Shown piece after piece: positions 44,248 to 53,187 of a stretch of 64,000 bases of DNA. The translations under genes and the position numbers were made by a program. Numbering within the stretch: position 1 is the stretch's first letter; every line of letters starts with the position of its first letter. The notes under the pieces were generated by a model. It searched no databases. It worked only from the letters and a program-made list of their open reading frames with translations, and was not told where the DNA came from. The DNA is from Bacteroidetes bacterium GWF2_35_48 (GTDB lineage: Bacteria; Bacteroidota; Bacteroidia; Bacteroidales; GWF2-35-48): positions 1 to 64,000 of the forward strand of contig MEOG01000020.1 of the NCBI GenBank assembly GCA_001769125.1. Reading direction: 5' to 3'.

Positions 44248-45120
44248 GTGAAGATACCATTTCCTATCGATACATCATTTGTTTCTCAGGCATTTGATTT
44301 AAAACTTGTTGGACAGAATATTCCTATTTACGGGTTTTCAATACCTGACAACCAGAAAGAAAACACAATTATTTGGACAAAAACTAATCATGTCTTTCTA
44401 AATTTAAAAAAAGGAATTATTATAGCTCCTGAATCATTTGAATCGATTGCAATTGAGGGTGTCACATATTTATTCTGTAGTAAATCGCCTAGATTAATAT
44501 TTGCAAAAATTATTAATAAGTACTTTTCTCATTTATTTCCCGATGATCTGACAAATTTTGTACACGAACATAAAAATAATAAAAGTATAAAAATCGGAGA
44601 GAATTGTTTTATTGCCAAAAATGTAAAAATTGGAGCTGATACAATTATCTTACATAACACTTCTATATTTGAAAATACTGTGATTGGTAATAATTGTTTG
44701 ATTCAATCAGGTTGTTCTTTAGGGACATCTGGTTTGGGGTTTGAATATGATGGGGAAGAAATTGTTAATTTTCCGCAATTAGGAGGTGTTGTCATTAAAA
44801 ATAATGTGGAAATTGGACCTAATTCTACTATAAGAAAAGGGGCTTTAGGTAATACTATCATTGAAGATGGATGTAAGATTGGTGCTCTTTCAAACATTGG
44901 ACATAATTCTCATATTGGAGCTCAATCAATTCTTACTTGCCAGTGCATAATTGGAGGATCAGCGGTTCTTGGGAAAAGAGTCTTTATGGGAATGAATTCT
45001 ATTATAAAAAATAAAATTGTGATAGGTAATAATACTGTGATTGGTATGGGTGCTGTGGTAACAAAGAATTTTCCCTCAGATATAACTATAATCGGAATCC
45101 CTGCAAAAATCAAAAAATGA
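44248..45120 (+). CDS. LpxD-like hexapeptide acyltransferase
   Basis: A 290-residue protein starting at GTG (44248-44250), 2 bp after the previous stop. The N-terminal part (about 1-110) resembles the LpxD uridine-binding region, and the rest is a left-handed beta-helix (IGENCFIAKN, IGADTIILHN, IGPNSTIRKG, IGALSNIGHN). It may be an acyltransferase for an amino sugar in the glycan. It is unlikely to be the housekeeping LpxD, since it sits in a glycan locus and is paired with another LbH enzyme. It converges with the Wzx gene, 15 bp apart, with no terminator hairpin seen. Confidence 0.78.
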   Translation: MKIPFPIDTSFVSQAFDLKLVGQNIPIYGFSIPDNQKENTIIWTKTNHVFLNLKKGIIIAPESFESIAIEGVTYLFCSKSPRLIFAKIINKYFSHLFPDDLTNFVHEHKNNKSIKIGENCFIAKNVKIGADTIILHNTSIFENTVIGNNCLIQSGCSLGTSGLGFEYDGEEIVNFPQLGGVVIKNNVEIGPNSTIRKGALGNTIIEDGCKIGALSNIGHNSHIGAQSILTCQCIIGGSAVLGKRVFMGMNSIIKNKIVIGNNTVIGMGAVVTKNFPSDITIIGIPAKIKK

Positions 45121-45135
45121 AAATTAAATAATACT

Positions 45136-46602
45136 TCATTTAATTCGAAACATTTTTAACATTTTTTTTAACATTTTATTTTTAATTTTTTGTTGTTTGA
45201 AAAACGTGAAAAAAACAATAAAAAGAAACAAGGAACAAACAATAATAAAAAAGAAGTATTTACCATTAATAATATAATGATTTAAAAAATAAAGAACGAA
45301 TATAAACAAAATTATCTCTCCAATAATTATCAAACTATTTTTTATTTCAATCTGAAGATTGGCTTTTTTCTTTCCAAAATAATATAAAAATGAAACCATT
45401 ATGATATAAGAAATTATTTGGGAATACCCTGCCACAACCACACCATATCTTTTCATAAATAGTATATTGATAAGCAGACAAACACTTCCGCTTATTATAA
45501 TTCCATATAAAATATAAATATTTTTTTTTATCAGACTGAAGCAGATACAAAATTGATTTGATACAATATAAATTACATTTGCAAGTGCCATTAGTGGAAC
45601 AACCTTCATCACGGCAAGGTACGATTCGTCGGCAAGTAATAACGTTAATAATGGGGTAAATAATACAATGCCAACCAATACTAAAGAACTTGCAAAAACA
45701 GAAAGATCAAAAACTTTTTGATAAGTGCTTTCTGCATCATTATCCTTTCTGATAGACATAATATAAGGACCTATTGCCATTCTTATCATATCTGAAAGCA
45801 CAACAATTGGAATAACTAATTGAGTTGATAAAGCTAGAATAGAAACCTCTTCATTATTAATTAACGATTGAGTTCCTATAAATTTATCAGCAGCTAGAAT
45901 GATTATATAAAATAAACTTGATGCAATAAATGGCCATGAATATGTAAATATTTTTTTTAGGAGTTTTGAAGAAAAGTATTTATAGTTAAAATAGAAAAAA
46001 CTTTTTTTTATAAAAAATAGACATACTAATGTTCTTGAAAGTATTTGTGCTAAAACAACTCCAACGAGACCTAATTGAAAAATTACTAAAGAAAGATATA
46101 CAAGTAATAATGTGAAAATTGATTCCAGTAAGACTATTATTACTACATATTTGGGCTTCCTGTCAATTCTGAAAAAATTAATATTTGTAATATTTATTAT
46201 ATATGGGAGTAATTGTATTCCTATTAAAACCAGACACCATTGAATAACATTAATGTTTAAACTGTTAATAATAAAAAAATTGGTAAAAAATGGTGAAAGA
46301 AAAATTAAAAATAGAATTATTAAACCTGCAATGAATACTTGATAGTAAAACCATGATGTGAAAACAAATTTACGATATCGTATATTTTCATATTCATAAT
46401 AATAAAAAAACACACCAGAGTTAAGAGCTAAAAAAAAAGATAAAAAAGTGAATGTTAATTGTAACATCACGAAATTAGAATAATCTGTTTTTCCTAAGTA
46501 TGAAGTAAAAATTGGTATTAGTAGCATTGCAAAAAACCGGGAAAAAACATTTCCAAAACCATAAACTATGGTTTCACCTATGAACCCTTTAATTTTACTC
46601 AT
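45136..46602 (-). CDS. Wzx-type oligosaccharide flippase
   Basis: A 488-residue membrane protein with 12-14 predicted helices and the start MSKIKGFIGETIVYGFGNVF, then IPIFTSYLGKTDYSNFVMLQ, typical of polysaccharide (MATE-like) flippases. It would move lipid-linked repeat units across the inner membrane. Its start overlaps the preceding acyltransferase gene by 8 bp. A Wzy-like gene is encoded at 34988-36421, so the locus looks Wzx/Wzy-dependent. Confidence 0.92.
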   Translation of the reverse strand: MSKIKGFIGETIVYGFGNVFSRFFAMLLIPIFTSYLGKTDYSNFVMLQLTFTFLSFFLALNSGVFFYYYEYENIRYRKFVFTSWFYYQVFIAGLIILFLIFLSPFFTNFFIINSLNINVIQWCLVLIGIQLLPYIINITNINFFRIDRKPKYVVIIVLLESIFTLLLVYLSLVIFQLGLVGVVLAQILSRTLVCLFFIKKSFFYFNYKYFSSKLLKKIFTYSWPFIASSLFYIIILAADKFIGTQSLINNEEVSILALSTQLVIPIVVLSDMIRMAIGPYIMSIRKDNDAESTYQKVFDLSVFASSLVLVGIVLFTPLLTLLLADESYLAVMKVVPLMALANVIYIVSNQFCICFSLIKKNIYILYGIIISGSVCLLINILFMKRYGVVVAGYSQIISYIIMVSFLYYFGKKKANLQIEIKNSLIIIGEIILFIFVLYFLNHYIINGKYFFFIIVCSLFLFIVFFTFFKQQKIKNKMLKKMLKMFRIK

Positions 46603-47134
46603 TATCTAACCTATGATTTTCTCTTTGCTTAAATTGTAAATATATACTATTTATCAATTGCTTTATTTCTTCACTAGATGCTTTAACTCCTGTACCATGT
46701 TTTTTCGATATGGAATCTGTAATTTCATATAGAACATCACGTTCTTTACATTTTTTCATATAATTTTCTACAGTTGTTATTATTTTTGCTGGATTGCCAC
46801 CAACAACAGAATAGGGTGGAATATCTTTAGTAACAATAGCTCCTGCTCCAATAATACAGCCATCTCCGATTTTTACTCCCGGTAAAATTACTGCATTTGC
46901 ACCAAGAAAAACTTTTTTACCAATAATGGTTTTTTCAACTCTTAATTTACCACAATGAAGTATTGTGCTAGCATCATGTGCTAATATAATTGAACCTGGA
47001 GCAGAAATGAATTCTTCACCTATCTCAACAAGCTCAGAAAGACCATCAATATTGCTATTCATGCCTTTATTATAATAACGAGATGGTCCTTTTGAAATTT
47101 GATAAATTGTCTTTAAAATTCTTAAAAATTGCAT
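46595..47134 (-). CDS. WbbJ/maltose-acetyltransferase-like O-acetyltransferase
   Basis: A 179-residue LbH acetyltransferase. The C-terminal half has IIGKKVFLGANAVILPGVKI and GAGAIVTKDIPPYSVVGGNPAKII, the acetyl-CoA-binding signature of the CysE/LacA/NodL group. It probably O-acetylates a sugar of the repeat unit. It overlaps the flippase gene by 8 bp and follows the C5-epimerase-like gene by 3 bp. Confidence 0.9.
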   Translation of the reverse strand: MQFLRILKTIYQISKGPSRYYNKGMNSNIDGLSELVEIGEEFISAPGSIILAHDASTILHCGKLRVEKTIIGKKVFLGANAVILPGVKIGDGCIIGAGAIVTKDIPPYSVVGGNPAKIITTVENYMKKCKERDVLYEITDSISKKHGTGVKASSEEIKQLINSIYLQFKQRENHRLDNE

Positions 47135-47137
47135 AAA

Positions 47138-48070
47138 TTATTTTTTAATCAAGGTTTCTATTTTTTTTATTCTGGGCTGAACGCGATACATAATATTTAC
47201 AATTATTTTATGAATTGGATTATTCCAGTTATGTTCCCATTTCACTGAGTATGTATTAAAGATTTCTTTATTTGTTAGTAAAAACATTATTTTCATTAAT
47301 GGAACATGTACATTTTTCTGATAGTAATAGCTTACTAACTGTTTTTTTAGTTGATCATAAACCGACCAATACCAAACATCGTATTTTTTTAGATTTACTT
47401 CTAAGGTATAAATGCAAGAAATCCACAACTGATTTATTTCTTCCTTTCTTGTAACCCTGTAAAGATCAAGAATTCCAAAAATTGTATAGATAAATCCATT
47501 TAAAACATAAGATGGTTTTGAAGTAGGGTATTCTTCAAACCAGATACAACCATTCTTGTCAATTCTTTTGAATCCACCCTCACTGTATTCATATTTGAAA
47601 GATTTGTAAATTGCCTCTGCTACTTCAAGATATTTTGAGTCGTTATACAATTGGTAGGCTCTCAGGTATACTGAAATTGCCTGCCCATGAACCATCCCTG
47701 ATATCCACCCTTTTTCTAAATCATACTGTTTGCACTCAGAATTTCGCCAAATAACACCATCGTTAAATTTTTCTTTTTTACTCTCTAGCCAATTTATACA
47801 ATTAAGAAAAATATTTTTATTTTCTTGAATATTTTCCTTCCTTATTAATAAGTCGTAGCACATCAGTGCATATTGAATTGTAACTATTGGAGCATAATTT
47901 TTTTTTTTCTCATCAATACAATATGGAATGCCTTTTTCATCCAGACATGCGAAAATTCCTCGGGAAATATGAACTATGGCAGGTGAAATATCCTGATAAT
48001 ATTGACCAAGATTTGTTTCATGAGAAATATTTCCAACGTCCAGGTTTAAGCTGATATCAATCCCTGCCAT
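47138..48070 (-). CDS. Glucuronyl C5-epimerase-like protein, copy 1
   Basis: A 310-residue soluble protein of the D-glucuronyl C5-epimerase C-terminal (alpha/alpha-barrel) family. Marks are GMVHGQAISVYLRAYQLY, EGGFKRIDKNGCIWFEEYPT, SYVLNGFIYTIFGILDLYRV and QKNVHVPLMKI. Animal and bacterial relatives convert glucuronic to iduronic acid in polymers. Its start overlaps a GT4 gene by 14 bp. A paralogue is encoded at 56733-57680. The reaction is inferred from family membership and has not been shown here. Confidence 0.82.
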   Translation of the reverse strand: MAGIDISLNLDVGNISHETNLGQYYQDISPAIVHISRGIFACLDEKGIPYCIDEKKKNYAPIVTIQYALMCYDLLIRKENIQENKNIFLNCINWLESKKEKFNDGVIWRNSECKQYDLEKGWISGMVHGQAISVYLRAYQLYNDSKYLEVAEAIYKSFKYEYSEGGFKRIDKNGCIWFEEYPTSKPSYVLNGFIYTIFGILDLYRVTRKEEINQLWISCIYTLEVNLKKYDVWYWSVYDQLKKQLVSYYYQKNVHVPLMKIMFLLTNKEIFNTYSVKWEHNWNNPIHKIIVNIMYRVQPRIKKIETLIKK

Positions 48071-49181
48071 GATTCATTTGTTTATATGTATCAATAAATT
48101 TAGGTAAAACAGATTTCCATGAAGCAAATCTTGTAATTATCTCTTTATTGTGTTGGCATTTTTTCTTATATAAATCTAGGTTTTCAAGAATATTAAAGAA
48201 TCTTATCAAAAAATCATTTTTATTGCTTCTTTCAAAAAATACTCCTAATTTTTCATATACTTGATAGGGTAACCAATCTCCTACTAAAAGGACATTAGAT
48301 GCAGTCATCGCTTCTTTTATTGAACTCGCCAGAGCATCTGTTGTTTGGCAGTTTACAGTTATATCTGAAAGTATTTTAGTCTCTGCTAATTCCTCGTTTG
48401 TTAGTTTGTTTTCGATGCACAAGTAATCAATACTTAAAGATTTAATATGTAATTTTAGTTTTTGGACGTAGTCGTCAGTTCTCCCCAATGCCATAGGAAT
48501 TATTAAAAAAAGTTTCTGTTTTATCTCGTCATTTAAATCCTTTAAAAGGTTTAGGAATAGCAAATGTTGTTGTTCCTTCTTTGCATTGTACCCAATTGTA
48601 ACAACGATTTTATTCTTACTAATATTAAATTTGTTTCTATATACAGATCTGTTTTCTAAAGTGTTTAATTTTGCAATTAAATCAATACGATTTGATCCAT
48701 ATTGATTGTGTTCAATTTTATTATCTAAACCCGGAAAAAAGGAGTCAAATTCTTTTTGCATATTTTCACCCATTACTATTTTATCAGCGACTTCAAATAT
48801 TTTTTTTTGTATTTTTTTTTCAGCAATACTACTTCGATAAAAGTCAGAACCAAAAAGTGTAGCAATAATTTTTACTTTTCTTTTTTTTATAGATTCAATA
48901 TATTTTGAGTAATAATGTCCACACCATTGAATATCAACTATATCATTTTCATGGATATATTTTTTTATAATCATTTTTCGAAAAAGGCGCCTGTATATTT
49001 TTGCTGTAAAACCGATACATATTTTTGGTATTAAATTATGAATATGATTATTGCAATCTATATACCTTAATTCCCAAATATCAAGACAAGTAACAGATAT
49101 ACTGTTTTTCTTCAACCCATCTATAAGTTCTTGAGTACATACATGCCAAAATGGTATAGGAGTAAGTATCTTTATGTTCAT
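48057..49181 (-). CDS. GT4-like glycosyltransferase
   Basis: A 374-residue GT-B protein starting MNIKILTPIPFWHVCTQELI. Motifs include ATLFGSDFYRSS, HNQYGSNRIDLIAKL and ADITVNCQTTDALASSIKEA-like C-terminal residues (SDITVNCQTTDALASS, then IKEAMTASNVLLVGDW), where the E and donor-binding region lie. The gene overlaps the C5-epimerase-like gene by 14 bp, so the two products may act on the same residue. The donor and acceptor are unknown. Confidence 0.8.
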   Translation of the reverse strand: MNIKILTPIPFWHVCTQELIDGLKKNSISVTCLDIWELRYIDCNNHIHNLIPKICIGFTAKIYRRLFRKMIIKKYIHENDIVDIQWCGHYYSKYIESIKKRKVKIIATLFGSDFYRSSIAEKKIQKKIFEVADKIVMGENMQKEFDSFFPGLDNKIEHNQYGSNRIDLIAKLNTLENRSVYRNKFNISKNKIVVTIGYNAKKEQQHLLFLNLLKDLNDEIKQKLFLIIPMALGRTDDYVQKLKLHIKSLSIDYLCIENKLTNEELAETKILSDITVNCQTTDALASSIKEAMTASNVLLVGDWLPYQVYEKLGVFFERSNKNDFLIRFFNILENLDLYKKKCQHNKEIITRFASWKSVLPKFIDTYKQMNHGRD

Positions 49182-49182
49182 C

Positions 49183-50232
49183 TTATTCCTGAATCATTTT
49201 AAGGTATTCTTTCCATTCTCCAATATCCTTCCAACTATTTTCACTAATTGGAAAAACACCTACTCTTTTTTTCTTTTTTTGTAACAGTTCAATAAGCGAT
49301 GTTATGTGAAAAAAAGTGTTTTGTGGAATTTCACTAATAAGATGTGGTTCCAAAATATAAAAACCAGTATTTATTTTAAAAGTAATTTCCGGTTTTTCGG
49401 TTATTGAATCCAATACACCATTTTTACCTGTTTCTATAGTACCGTAAGGGATTGAATAATTTTTAAGGGCTGCAACGACTGTTAGTTCATTGTTGTTTTC
49501 TCTATGATATTTGAGTATTTCAGAGTAATCCTGGTTAATTAATATATCACAGTTTGTCACAAAAAAAGTTTCTTTAATCACGTCTTTTAAAAGTTGTAAA
49601 CTGCCAGCTGTCCCTAGTGGTTTCAATTCTTCAAGATAGGATATATTGTATTTTTGTTTTACTTGGTTTTCAATATAATATTTTATAATATCTGACTTGT
49701 AGTTAACCGATAGAAAAAATTTGTCACAACCATATTCAATAAAACTTTCAAGGATTTCTTCAATAATTGTATTTTCTCCTATCGGAAACAAAGGCTTTGG
49801 AATCACATTTGTTAACGGTTTTAATCTTTGCCCCTGCCCTCCTGCCATTATAACAACAGGTAAATTTATTTGTGTTTTGTTTTTTAAAGTTTCATCACCA
49901 ATAATATCTTCCCAGTAAACAACTTTAACCAAATATCCTTTTGAATCAATAACTGGCATAGCCTCTACTCTTTTTTCAAGCATAACTTGTTTAATTTCAT
50001 CAAATGATTGCTGGGTATTTGCAACAGTAATTAATTTCCTTAAAATATCTTTAATCGGTGTTTCTAAAGATTTTTGGTTGATTATTGCCCTCTGTAAATC
50101 TCCCAGGCTAAGTACCCCAATAAATTTATTGTCAGATTCTACAATAAAAAGAAGTTTGCATTTTTTTTCGTCCATTAATTTCAATGCAGAAATAATGGTT
50201 AGATTTATTGATACAATGTTGTTCCTGTTCAT
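49183..50232 (-). CDS. PtmE-like CBS-domain sugar-1-phosphate nucleotidyltransferase
   Basis: A 349-residue protein with two CBS domains (about 1-115) followed by an NTP-transferase domain with MAGGQGQRLKPLTNVIPKPL (about 127-146). The same build occurs in PtmE of Campylobacter, a GlcN-1-phosphate guanylyltransferase of the legionaminic acid pathway. It would activate the sugar used by the adjacent LegB-like dehydratase. It overlaps the PglD-like gene by 4 bp and ends the five-gene module. The nucleotide is not proven. Confidence 0.85.
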   Translation of the reverse strand: MNRNNIVSINLTIISALKLMDEKKCKLLFIVESDNKFIGVLSLGDLQRAIINQKSLETPIKDILRKLITVANTQQSFDEIKQVMLEKRVEAMPVIDSKGYLVKVVYWEDIIGDETLKNKTQINLPVVIMAGGQGQRLKPLTNVIPKPLFPIGENTIIEEILESFIEYGCDKFFLSVNYKSDIIKYYIENQVKQKYNISYLEELKPLGTAGSLQLLKDVIKETFFVTNCDILINQDYSEILKYHRENNNELTVVAALKNYSIPYGTIETGKNGVLDSITEKPEITFKINTGFYILEPHLISEIPQNTFFHITSLIELLQKKKKRVGVFPISENSWKDIGEWKEYLKMIQE

Positions 50233-50876
50233 AGTTTGTTACCTTTAATTAATTTTATAGCAGGTACCCCTACATAAATTCCAGGTTCTGTAATGTTTTT
50301 AGTAACAACTGTTCCTGCCCCTGTTTGTACAAAGTCGCATATAGTTACATCGTTGCTTACTGTTGTCGAAATTCCTATATTGCAGCATTCTCCAATTTCG
50401 CAGTGCCCTGCAATAGATACAGTCCCAGAAATCATAGTGTGTTTTTTAACTTTTGAATCAGTAACATAGCTTCTTATTTGAATAAATACATCATCTTCAA
50501 TAATTGCATTCATATAAAGAATAGAAAATGGAAATACTATAACTCCTTTTCCTATTTTAGCGGTACTATCTATTAAACAGCTTGAGTGTATGAAAGTCGC
50601 AAATGGTATTTTGAATTCAAATCTTTCAAAAACTTCTTTTCTGTATTTTAAACGCGTGTAACCTATTGAATTTATTAACTGATCAAAAACATTATTTCTG
50701 AATGCTGATTCAATATCATTAAGGGTTCCAATTACAGGGTAACCATTTATTATGTTTCCAACTGGCGTGAAATCGTCAAAATAACCAACAACATCAAATT
50801 GATTATCTTCTACAATATAATGCGCTATATGCTTAGCCATTTCACCAGAACCAATAAAAGTTACACGTTTTTTCAT
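50229..50876 (-). CDS. PglD/NeuD-like sugar acyltransferase
   Basis: A 215-residue protein. The N-terminal Rossmann-like PglD_N domain starts VTFIGSGEMAKHIAHYI, and DVVGYFDDF follows. The C-terminal part is a left-handed beta-helix ending VTKNITEPGIYVGVPAIKLI. Relatives acetylate 4-amino sugar nucleotides made by DegT-family enzymes, and the DegT gene is two genes upstream. It overlaps the nucleotidyltransferase gene by 4 bp. Confidence 0.85.
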   Translation of the reverse strand: MKKRVTFIGSGEMAKHIAHYIVEDNQFDVVGYFDDFTPVGNIINGYPVIGTLNDIESAFRNNVFDQLINSIGYTRLKYRKEVFERFEFKIPFATFIHSSCLIDSTAKIGKGVIVFPFSILYMNAIIEDDVFIQIRSYVTDSKVKKHTMISGTVSIAGHCEIGECCNIGISTTVSNDVTICDFVQTGAGTVVTKNITEPGIYVGVPAIKLIKGNKL

Positions 50877-50883
50877 TTTTTAA

Positions 50884-52056
50884 TTAATACATTTCTATTT
50901 TTACAGTAGCGAAAAATTGATTTTTTAACTCAAGTAAATTATTCATATTTTTACTTTGTAATACGACAAAGCCTATGCGGTCTATGCTGTTTTTAATTTC
51001 ATTTATTGTTGAGCCGACACTAACATTTAGTTCGAAACTTTTTACACCAATTATTTTTTGTGCTTTTTTTAAACCAGAAACAGATTTGATAGTTCCAGTT
51101 GGGAGGTTAAAATAGAATATTCCTGAAAAGTTATCTTTTTCACGAGAATAAATGGGAGTATTTCCAAGTGATATTTCAATTAACATTTTTTCAATATTAA
51201 TTCCGGACGATAAAGGTGTAAGCATTGATGTTATATAATCGCCACCAAGCCTGGGGCTGGTTTCAAGAATAAAAATTCCTTTTTCGTTAACTTTTAACTC
51301 TGTATGAGAAGCACAATTGTCAAATTTAAATGCAATTGCAATTTTATCAATAATTTCAACTATTTTTTCTTTGATGTTTTGATCCAGATTAGCAGGCTGA
51401 ATATGCCCCAGCTCAACATGATATGGTAAGGATGTTGTTGTTTTTTCAGTAAATTGGATTATTTCTGTTTTACCTTTAAAATGAATAGCTTCTATGCTGT
51501 ACTCATATCCATCAATCACTTCTTCAATCACAACATTTGGTTGCTTCGTGTTTTGAAAAGCATAATTTAATGAGATCCTTGCTGTTTCAAGGGAAGCACA
51601 AGTTGAGACTCCCCTGCTACCTGAGTTGTCTCTTGGTTTTACAATAACAGGAAAATCTGAAATATCATCAACATTACTAACCAGATATCCTTTAGGGCAT
51701 GGAATATCATTTAACTGAAAAGTCTTTTTCATTAAAAACTTATCTGTAGATAACAGGGCCGTTTGTTCACTATAAAATGGAATGTTATATTTAGAAGCCA
51801 GCTTTGCCATCATAACCAATGGTTTGTCTGTTGCAGATGTAATAATCGCTTTTATCTTATATTTTTCTATAATATCACATGTTTTTTTGAAGTCCTGACC
51901 GTCTATTACTTCAAACAAATCTGCAATACTTTTTCCTTTTGCTTTAGAGTCCGGATCAATAACAATGGTAAATAAGTCCATAGATTTACAGCAATTGATC
52001 AAAGAAATTTGTAAATTACCGCCACCAAAAACCAATATTGTTTTTTTATTGTACAT
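50884..52056 (-). CDS. ATP-grasp ligase
   Basis: A 390-residue ATP-grasp protein: an N-terminal domain (ILVFGGGNLQISLI), the central grasp (FPVIVKPRDNSGSRGVSTC, VVIEEVIDGYEYSIEAIHF) and the metal-binding ETSPRLGGDY. Such enzymes join a carboxylate to an amine or similar group with ATP. Its place inside a sugar-nucleotide module between aminotransferase and acyltransferase genes suggests aminoacylation or amidation of the 4-amino sugar, but no substrate is known. It overlaps the DegT gene by 11 bp. Confidence 0.85.
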   Translation of the reverse strand: MYNKKTILVFGGGNLQISLINCCKSMDLFTIVIDPDSKAKGKSIADLFEVIDGQDFKKTCDIIEKYKIKAIITSATDKPLVMMAKLASKYNIPFYSEQTALLSTDKFLMKKTFQLNDIPCPKGYLVSNVDDISDFPVIVKPRDNSGSRGVSTCASLETARISLNYAFQNTKQPNVVIEEVIDGYEYSIEAIHFKGKTEIIQFTEKTTTSLPYHVELGHIQPANLDQNIKEKIVEIIDKIAIAFKFDNCASHTELKVNEKGIFILETSPRLGGDYITSMLTPLSSGINIEKMLIEISLGNTPIYSREKDNFSGIFYFNLPTGTIKSVSGLKKAQKIIGVKSFELNVSVGSTINEIKNSIDRIGFVVLQSKNMNNLLELKNQFFATVKIEMY

Positions 52057-53185
52057 TCTCTAATATTGAATTCAAAACTGAACAAATATAGTCAATTTCA
52101 TCTGTTGAAAGAGAACCATACATCGGGAGAGTTATTTCATTGTCGGAAACATATTCTGTTACTGGTAAACCAATTTTAAATGTCTTATAAATAGAAAACC
52201 TGTGTACTGCAGGATAATGCACGCTGGTCTGAATACCAGCTTCGTGCAGCTTGTTTCTGATGGTGTCTCGTTTAAAAGATGTTGAATTTTTTAATACTAT
52301 TGGAAAAATATAATTCGATACAAACTCCTTGTTATCAGAAAAAGGTATTATAATATTTTCTAATTTACTTAATTGTTTAAGATAATATGCTCGGACTTTT
52401 TGTCGGGATTCTAAATCGTTTTGTAATTTTTTTAATTGAGATAAAGCAATTGATGCACGAATATCATCCATTCTGAAATTATACCCGAGTTCTATAATAT
52501 CGTAAGATGTAGCATGCCCTTGTGCTCTTTGATATGATAACGAGGTCATGCCATGAGAGCGCAAAAGACGGATACGCGGTTCGAATTTTGAATTATTTGT
52601 AACGATCATGCCTCCTTCACCAGTTGAAATATTTTTATTAGAAAAAAAACTAAAACACCCAATATCACCAATAGATCCGAGTTTTTTTCCTTTGTGTTCA
52701 GACATGGGTCCATGACATGCGTCTTCGATAATTTTTAACTTGTATTTATTTGCAATTTCTTTAATTTTATCCATGTCACATGGAAATCCGGCAAAATGAA
52801 CAACAATAATGGCTTTAGTTTTTGATGTAATTAGTTGCTCTATTTTATCTGGATTAATATTGATATTTTCAAAACTTTTTATATCACAAAATACAGGAAC
52901 TGCATTTACATATCTTATAGCATTTACCGTAGCAGCAAAAGTCAGAGAGGGACAAATAACTTCATCGCCATCAGAAACATTTAATATCCTGAATGCTAAA
53001 TGTAGTGAATCCGTACAGTTTGAAAGAGAAACAGCGTGCTTTACATTCAGCATTCTGGCAAATTGTTCTTCTAGTTCTTCGCATTTAGGCCCAGTTGAAA
53101 TCCATTTTGAGCGAATTGTTTCAATAACTGCAAATTCTTCAGATTCGTCAAAATTTAATTTAAAAAGAGGGATTTTATATTCCAT
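52046..53185 (-). CDS. DegT/DnrJ/EryC1 family sugar aminotransferase
   Basis: A 379-residue PLP aminotransferase. SLSNCTDSLHLAF, DVSDGDEVICPSLTF-like residues, EDACHGPMSEHKGKKLGSIG and FSFFSNKNISTGEGGMIVTN (containing the PLP lysine) mark the family. It would add a 4-amino group to the 4-keto sugar nucleotide from the adjacent dehydratase, which starts 2 bp upstream. The closest functional analogue in legionaminic-type pathways is LegC, but which one this is cannot be decided here. Confidence 0.9.
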   Translation of the reverse strand: MEYKIPLFKLNFDESEEFAVIETIRSKWISTGPKCEELEEQFARMLNVKHAVSLSNCTDSLHLAFRILNVSDGDEVICPSLTFAATVNAIRYVNAVPVFCDIKSFENININPDKIEQLITSKTKAIIVVHFAGFPCDMDKIKEIANKYKLKIIEDACHGPMSEHKGKKLGSIGDIGCFSFFSNKNISTGEGGMIVTNNSKFEPRIRLLRSHGMTSLSYQRAQGHATSYDIIELGYNFRMDDIRASIALSQLKKLQNDLESRQKVRAYYLKQLSKLENIIIPFSDNKEFVSNYIFPIVLKNSTSFKRDTIRNKLHEAGIQTSVHYPAVHRFSIYKTFKIGLPVTEYVSDNEITLPMYGSLSTDEIDYICSVLNSILENVQ

Positions 53186-53187
53186 TA

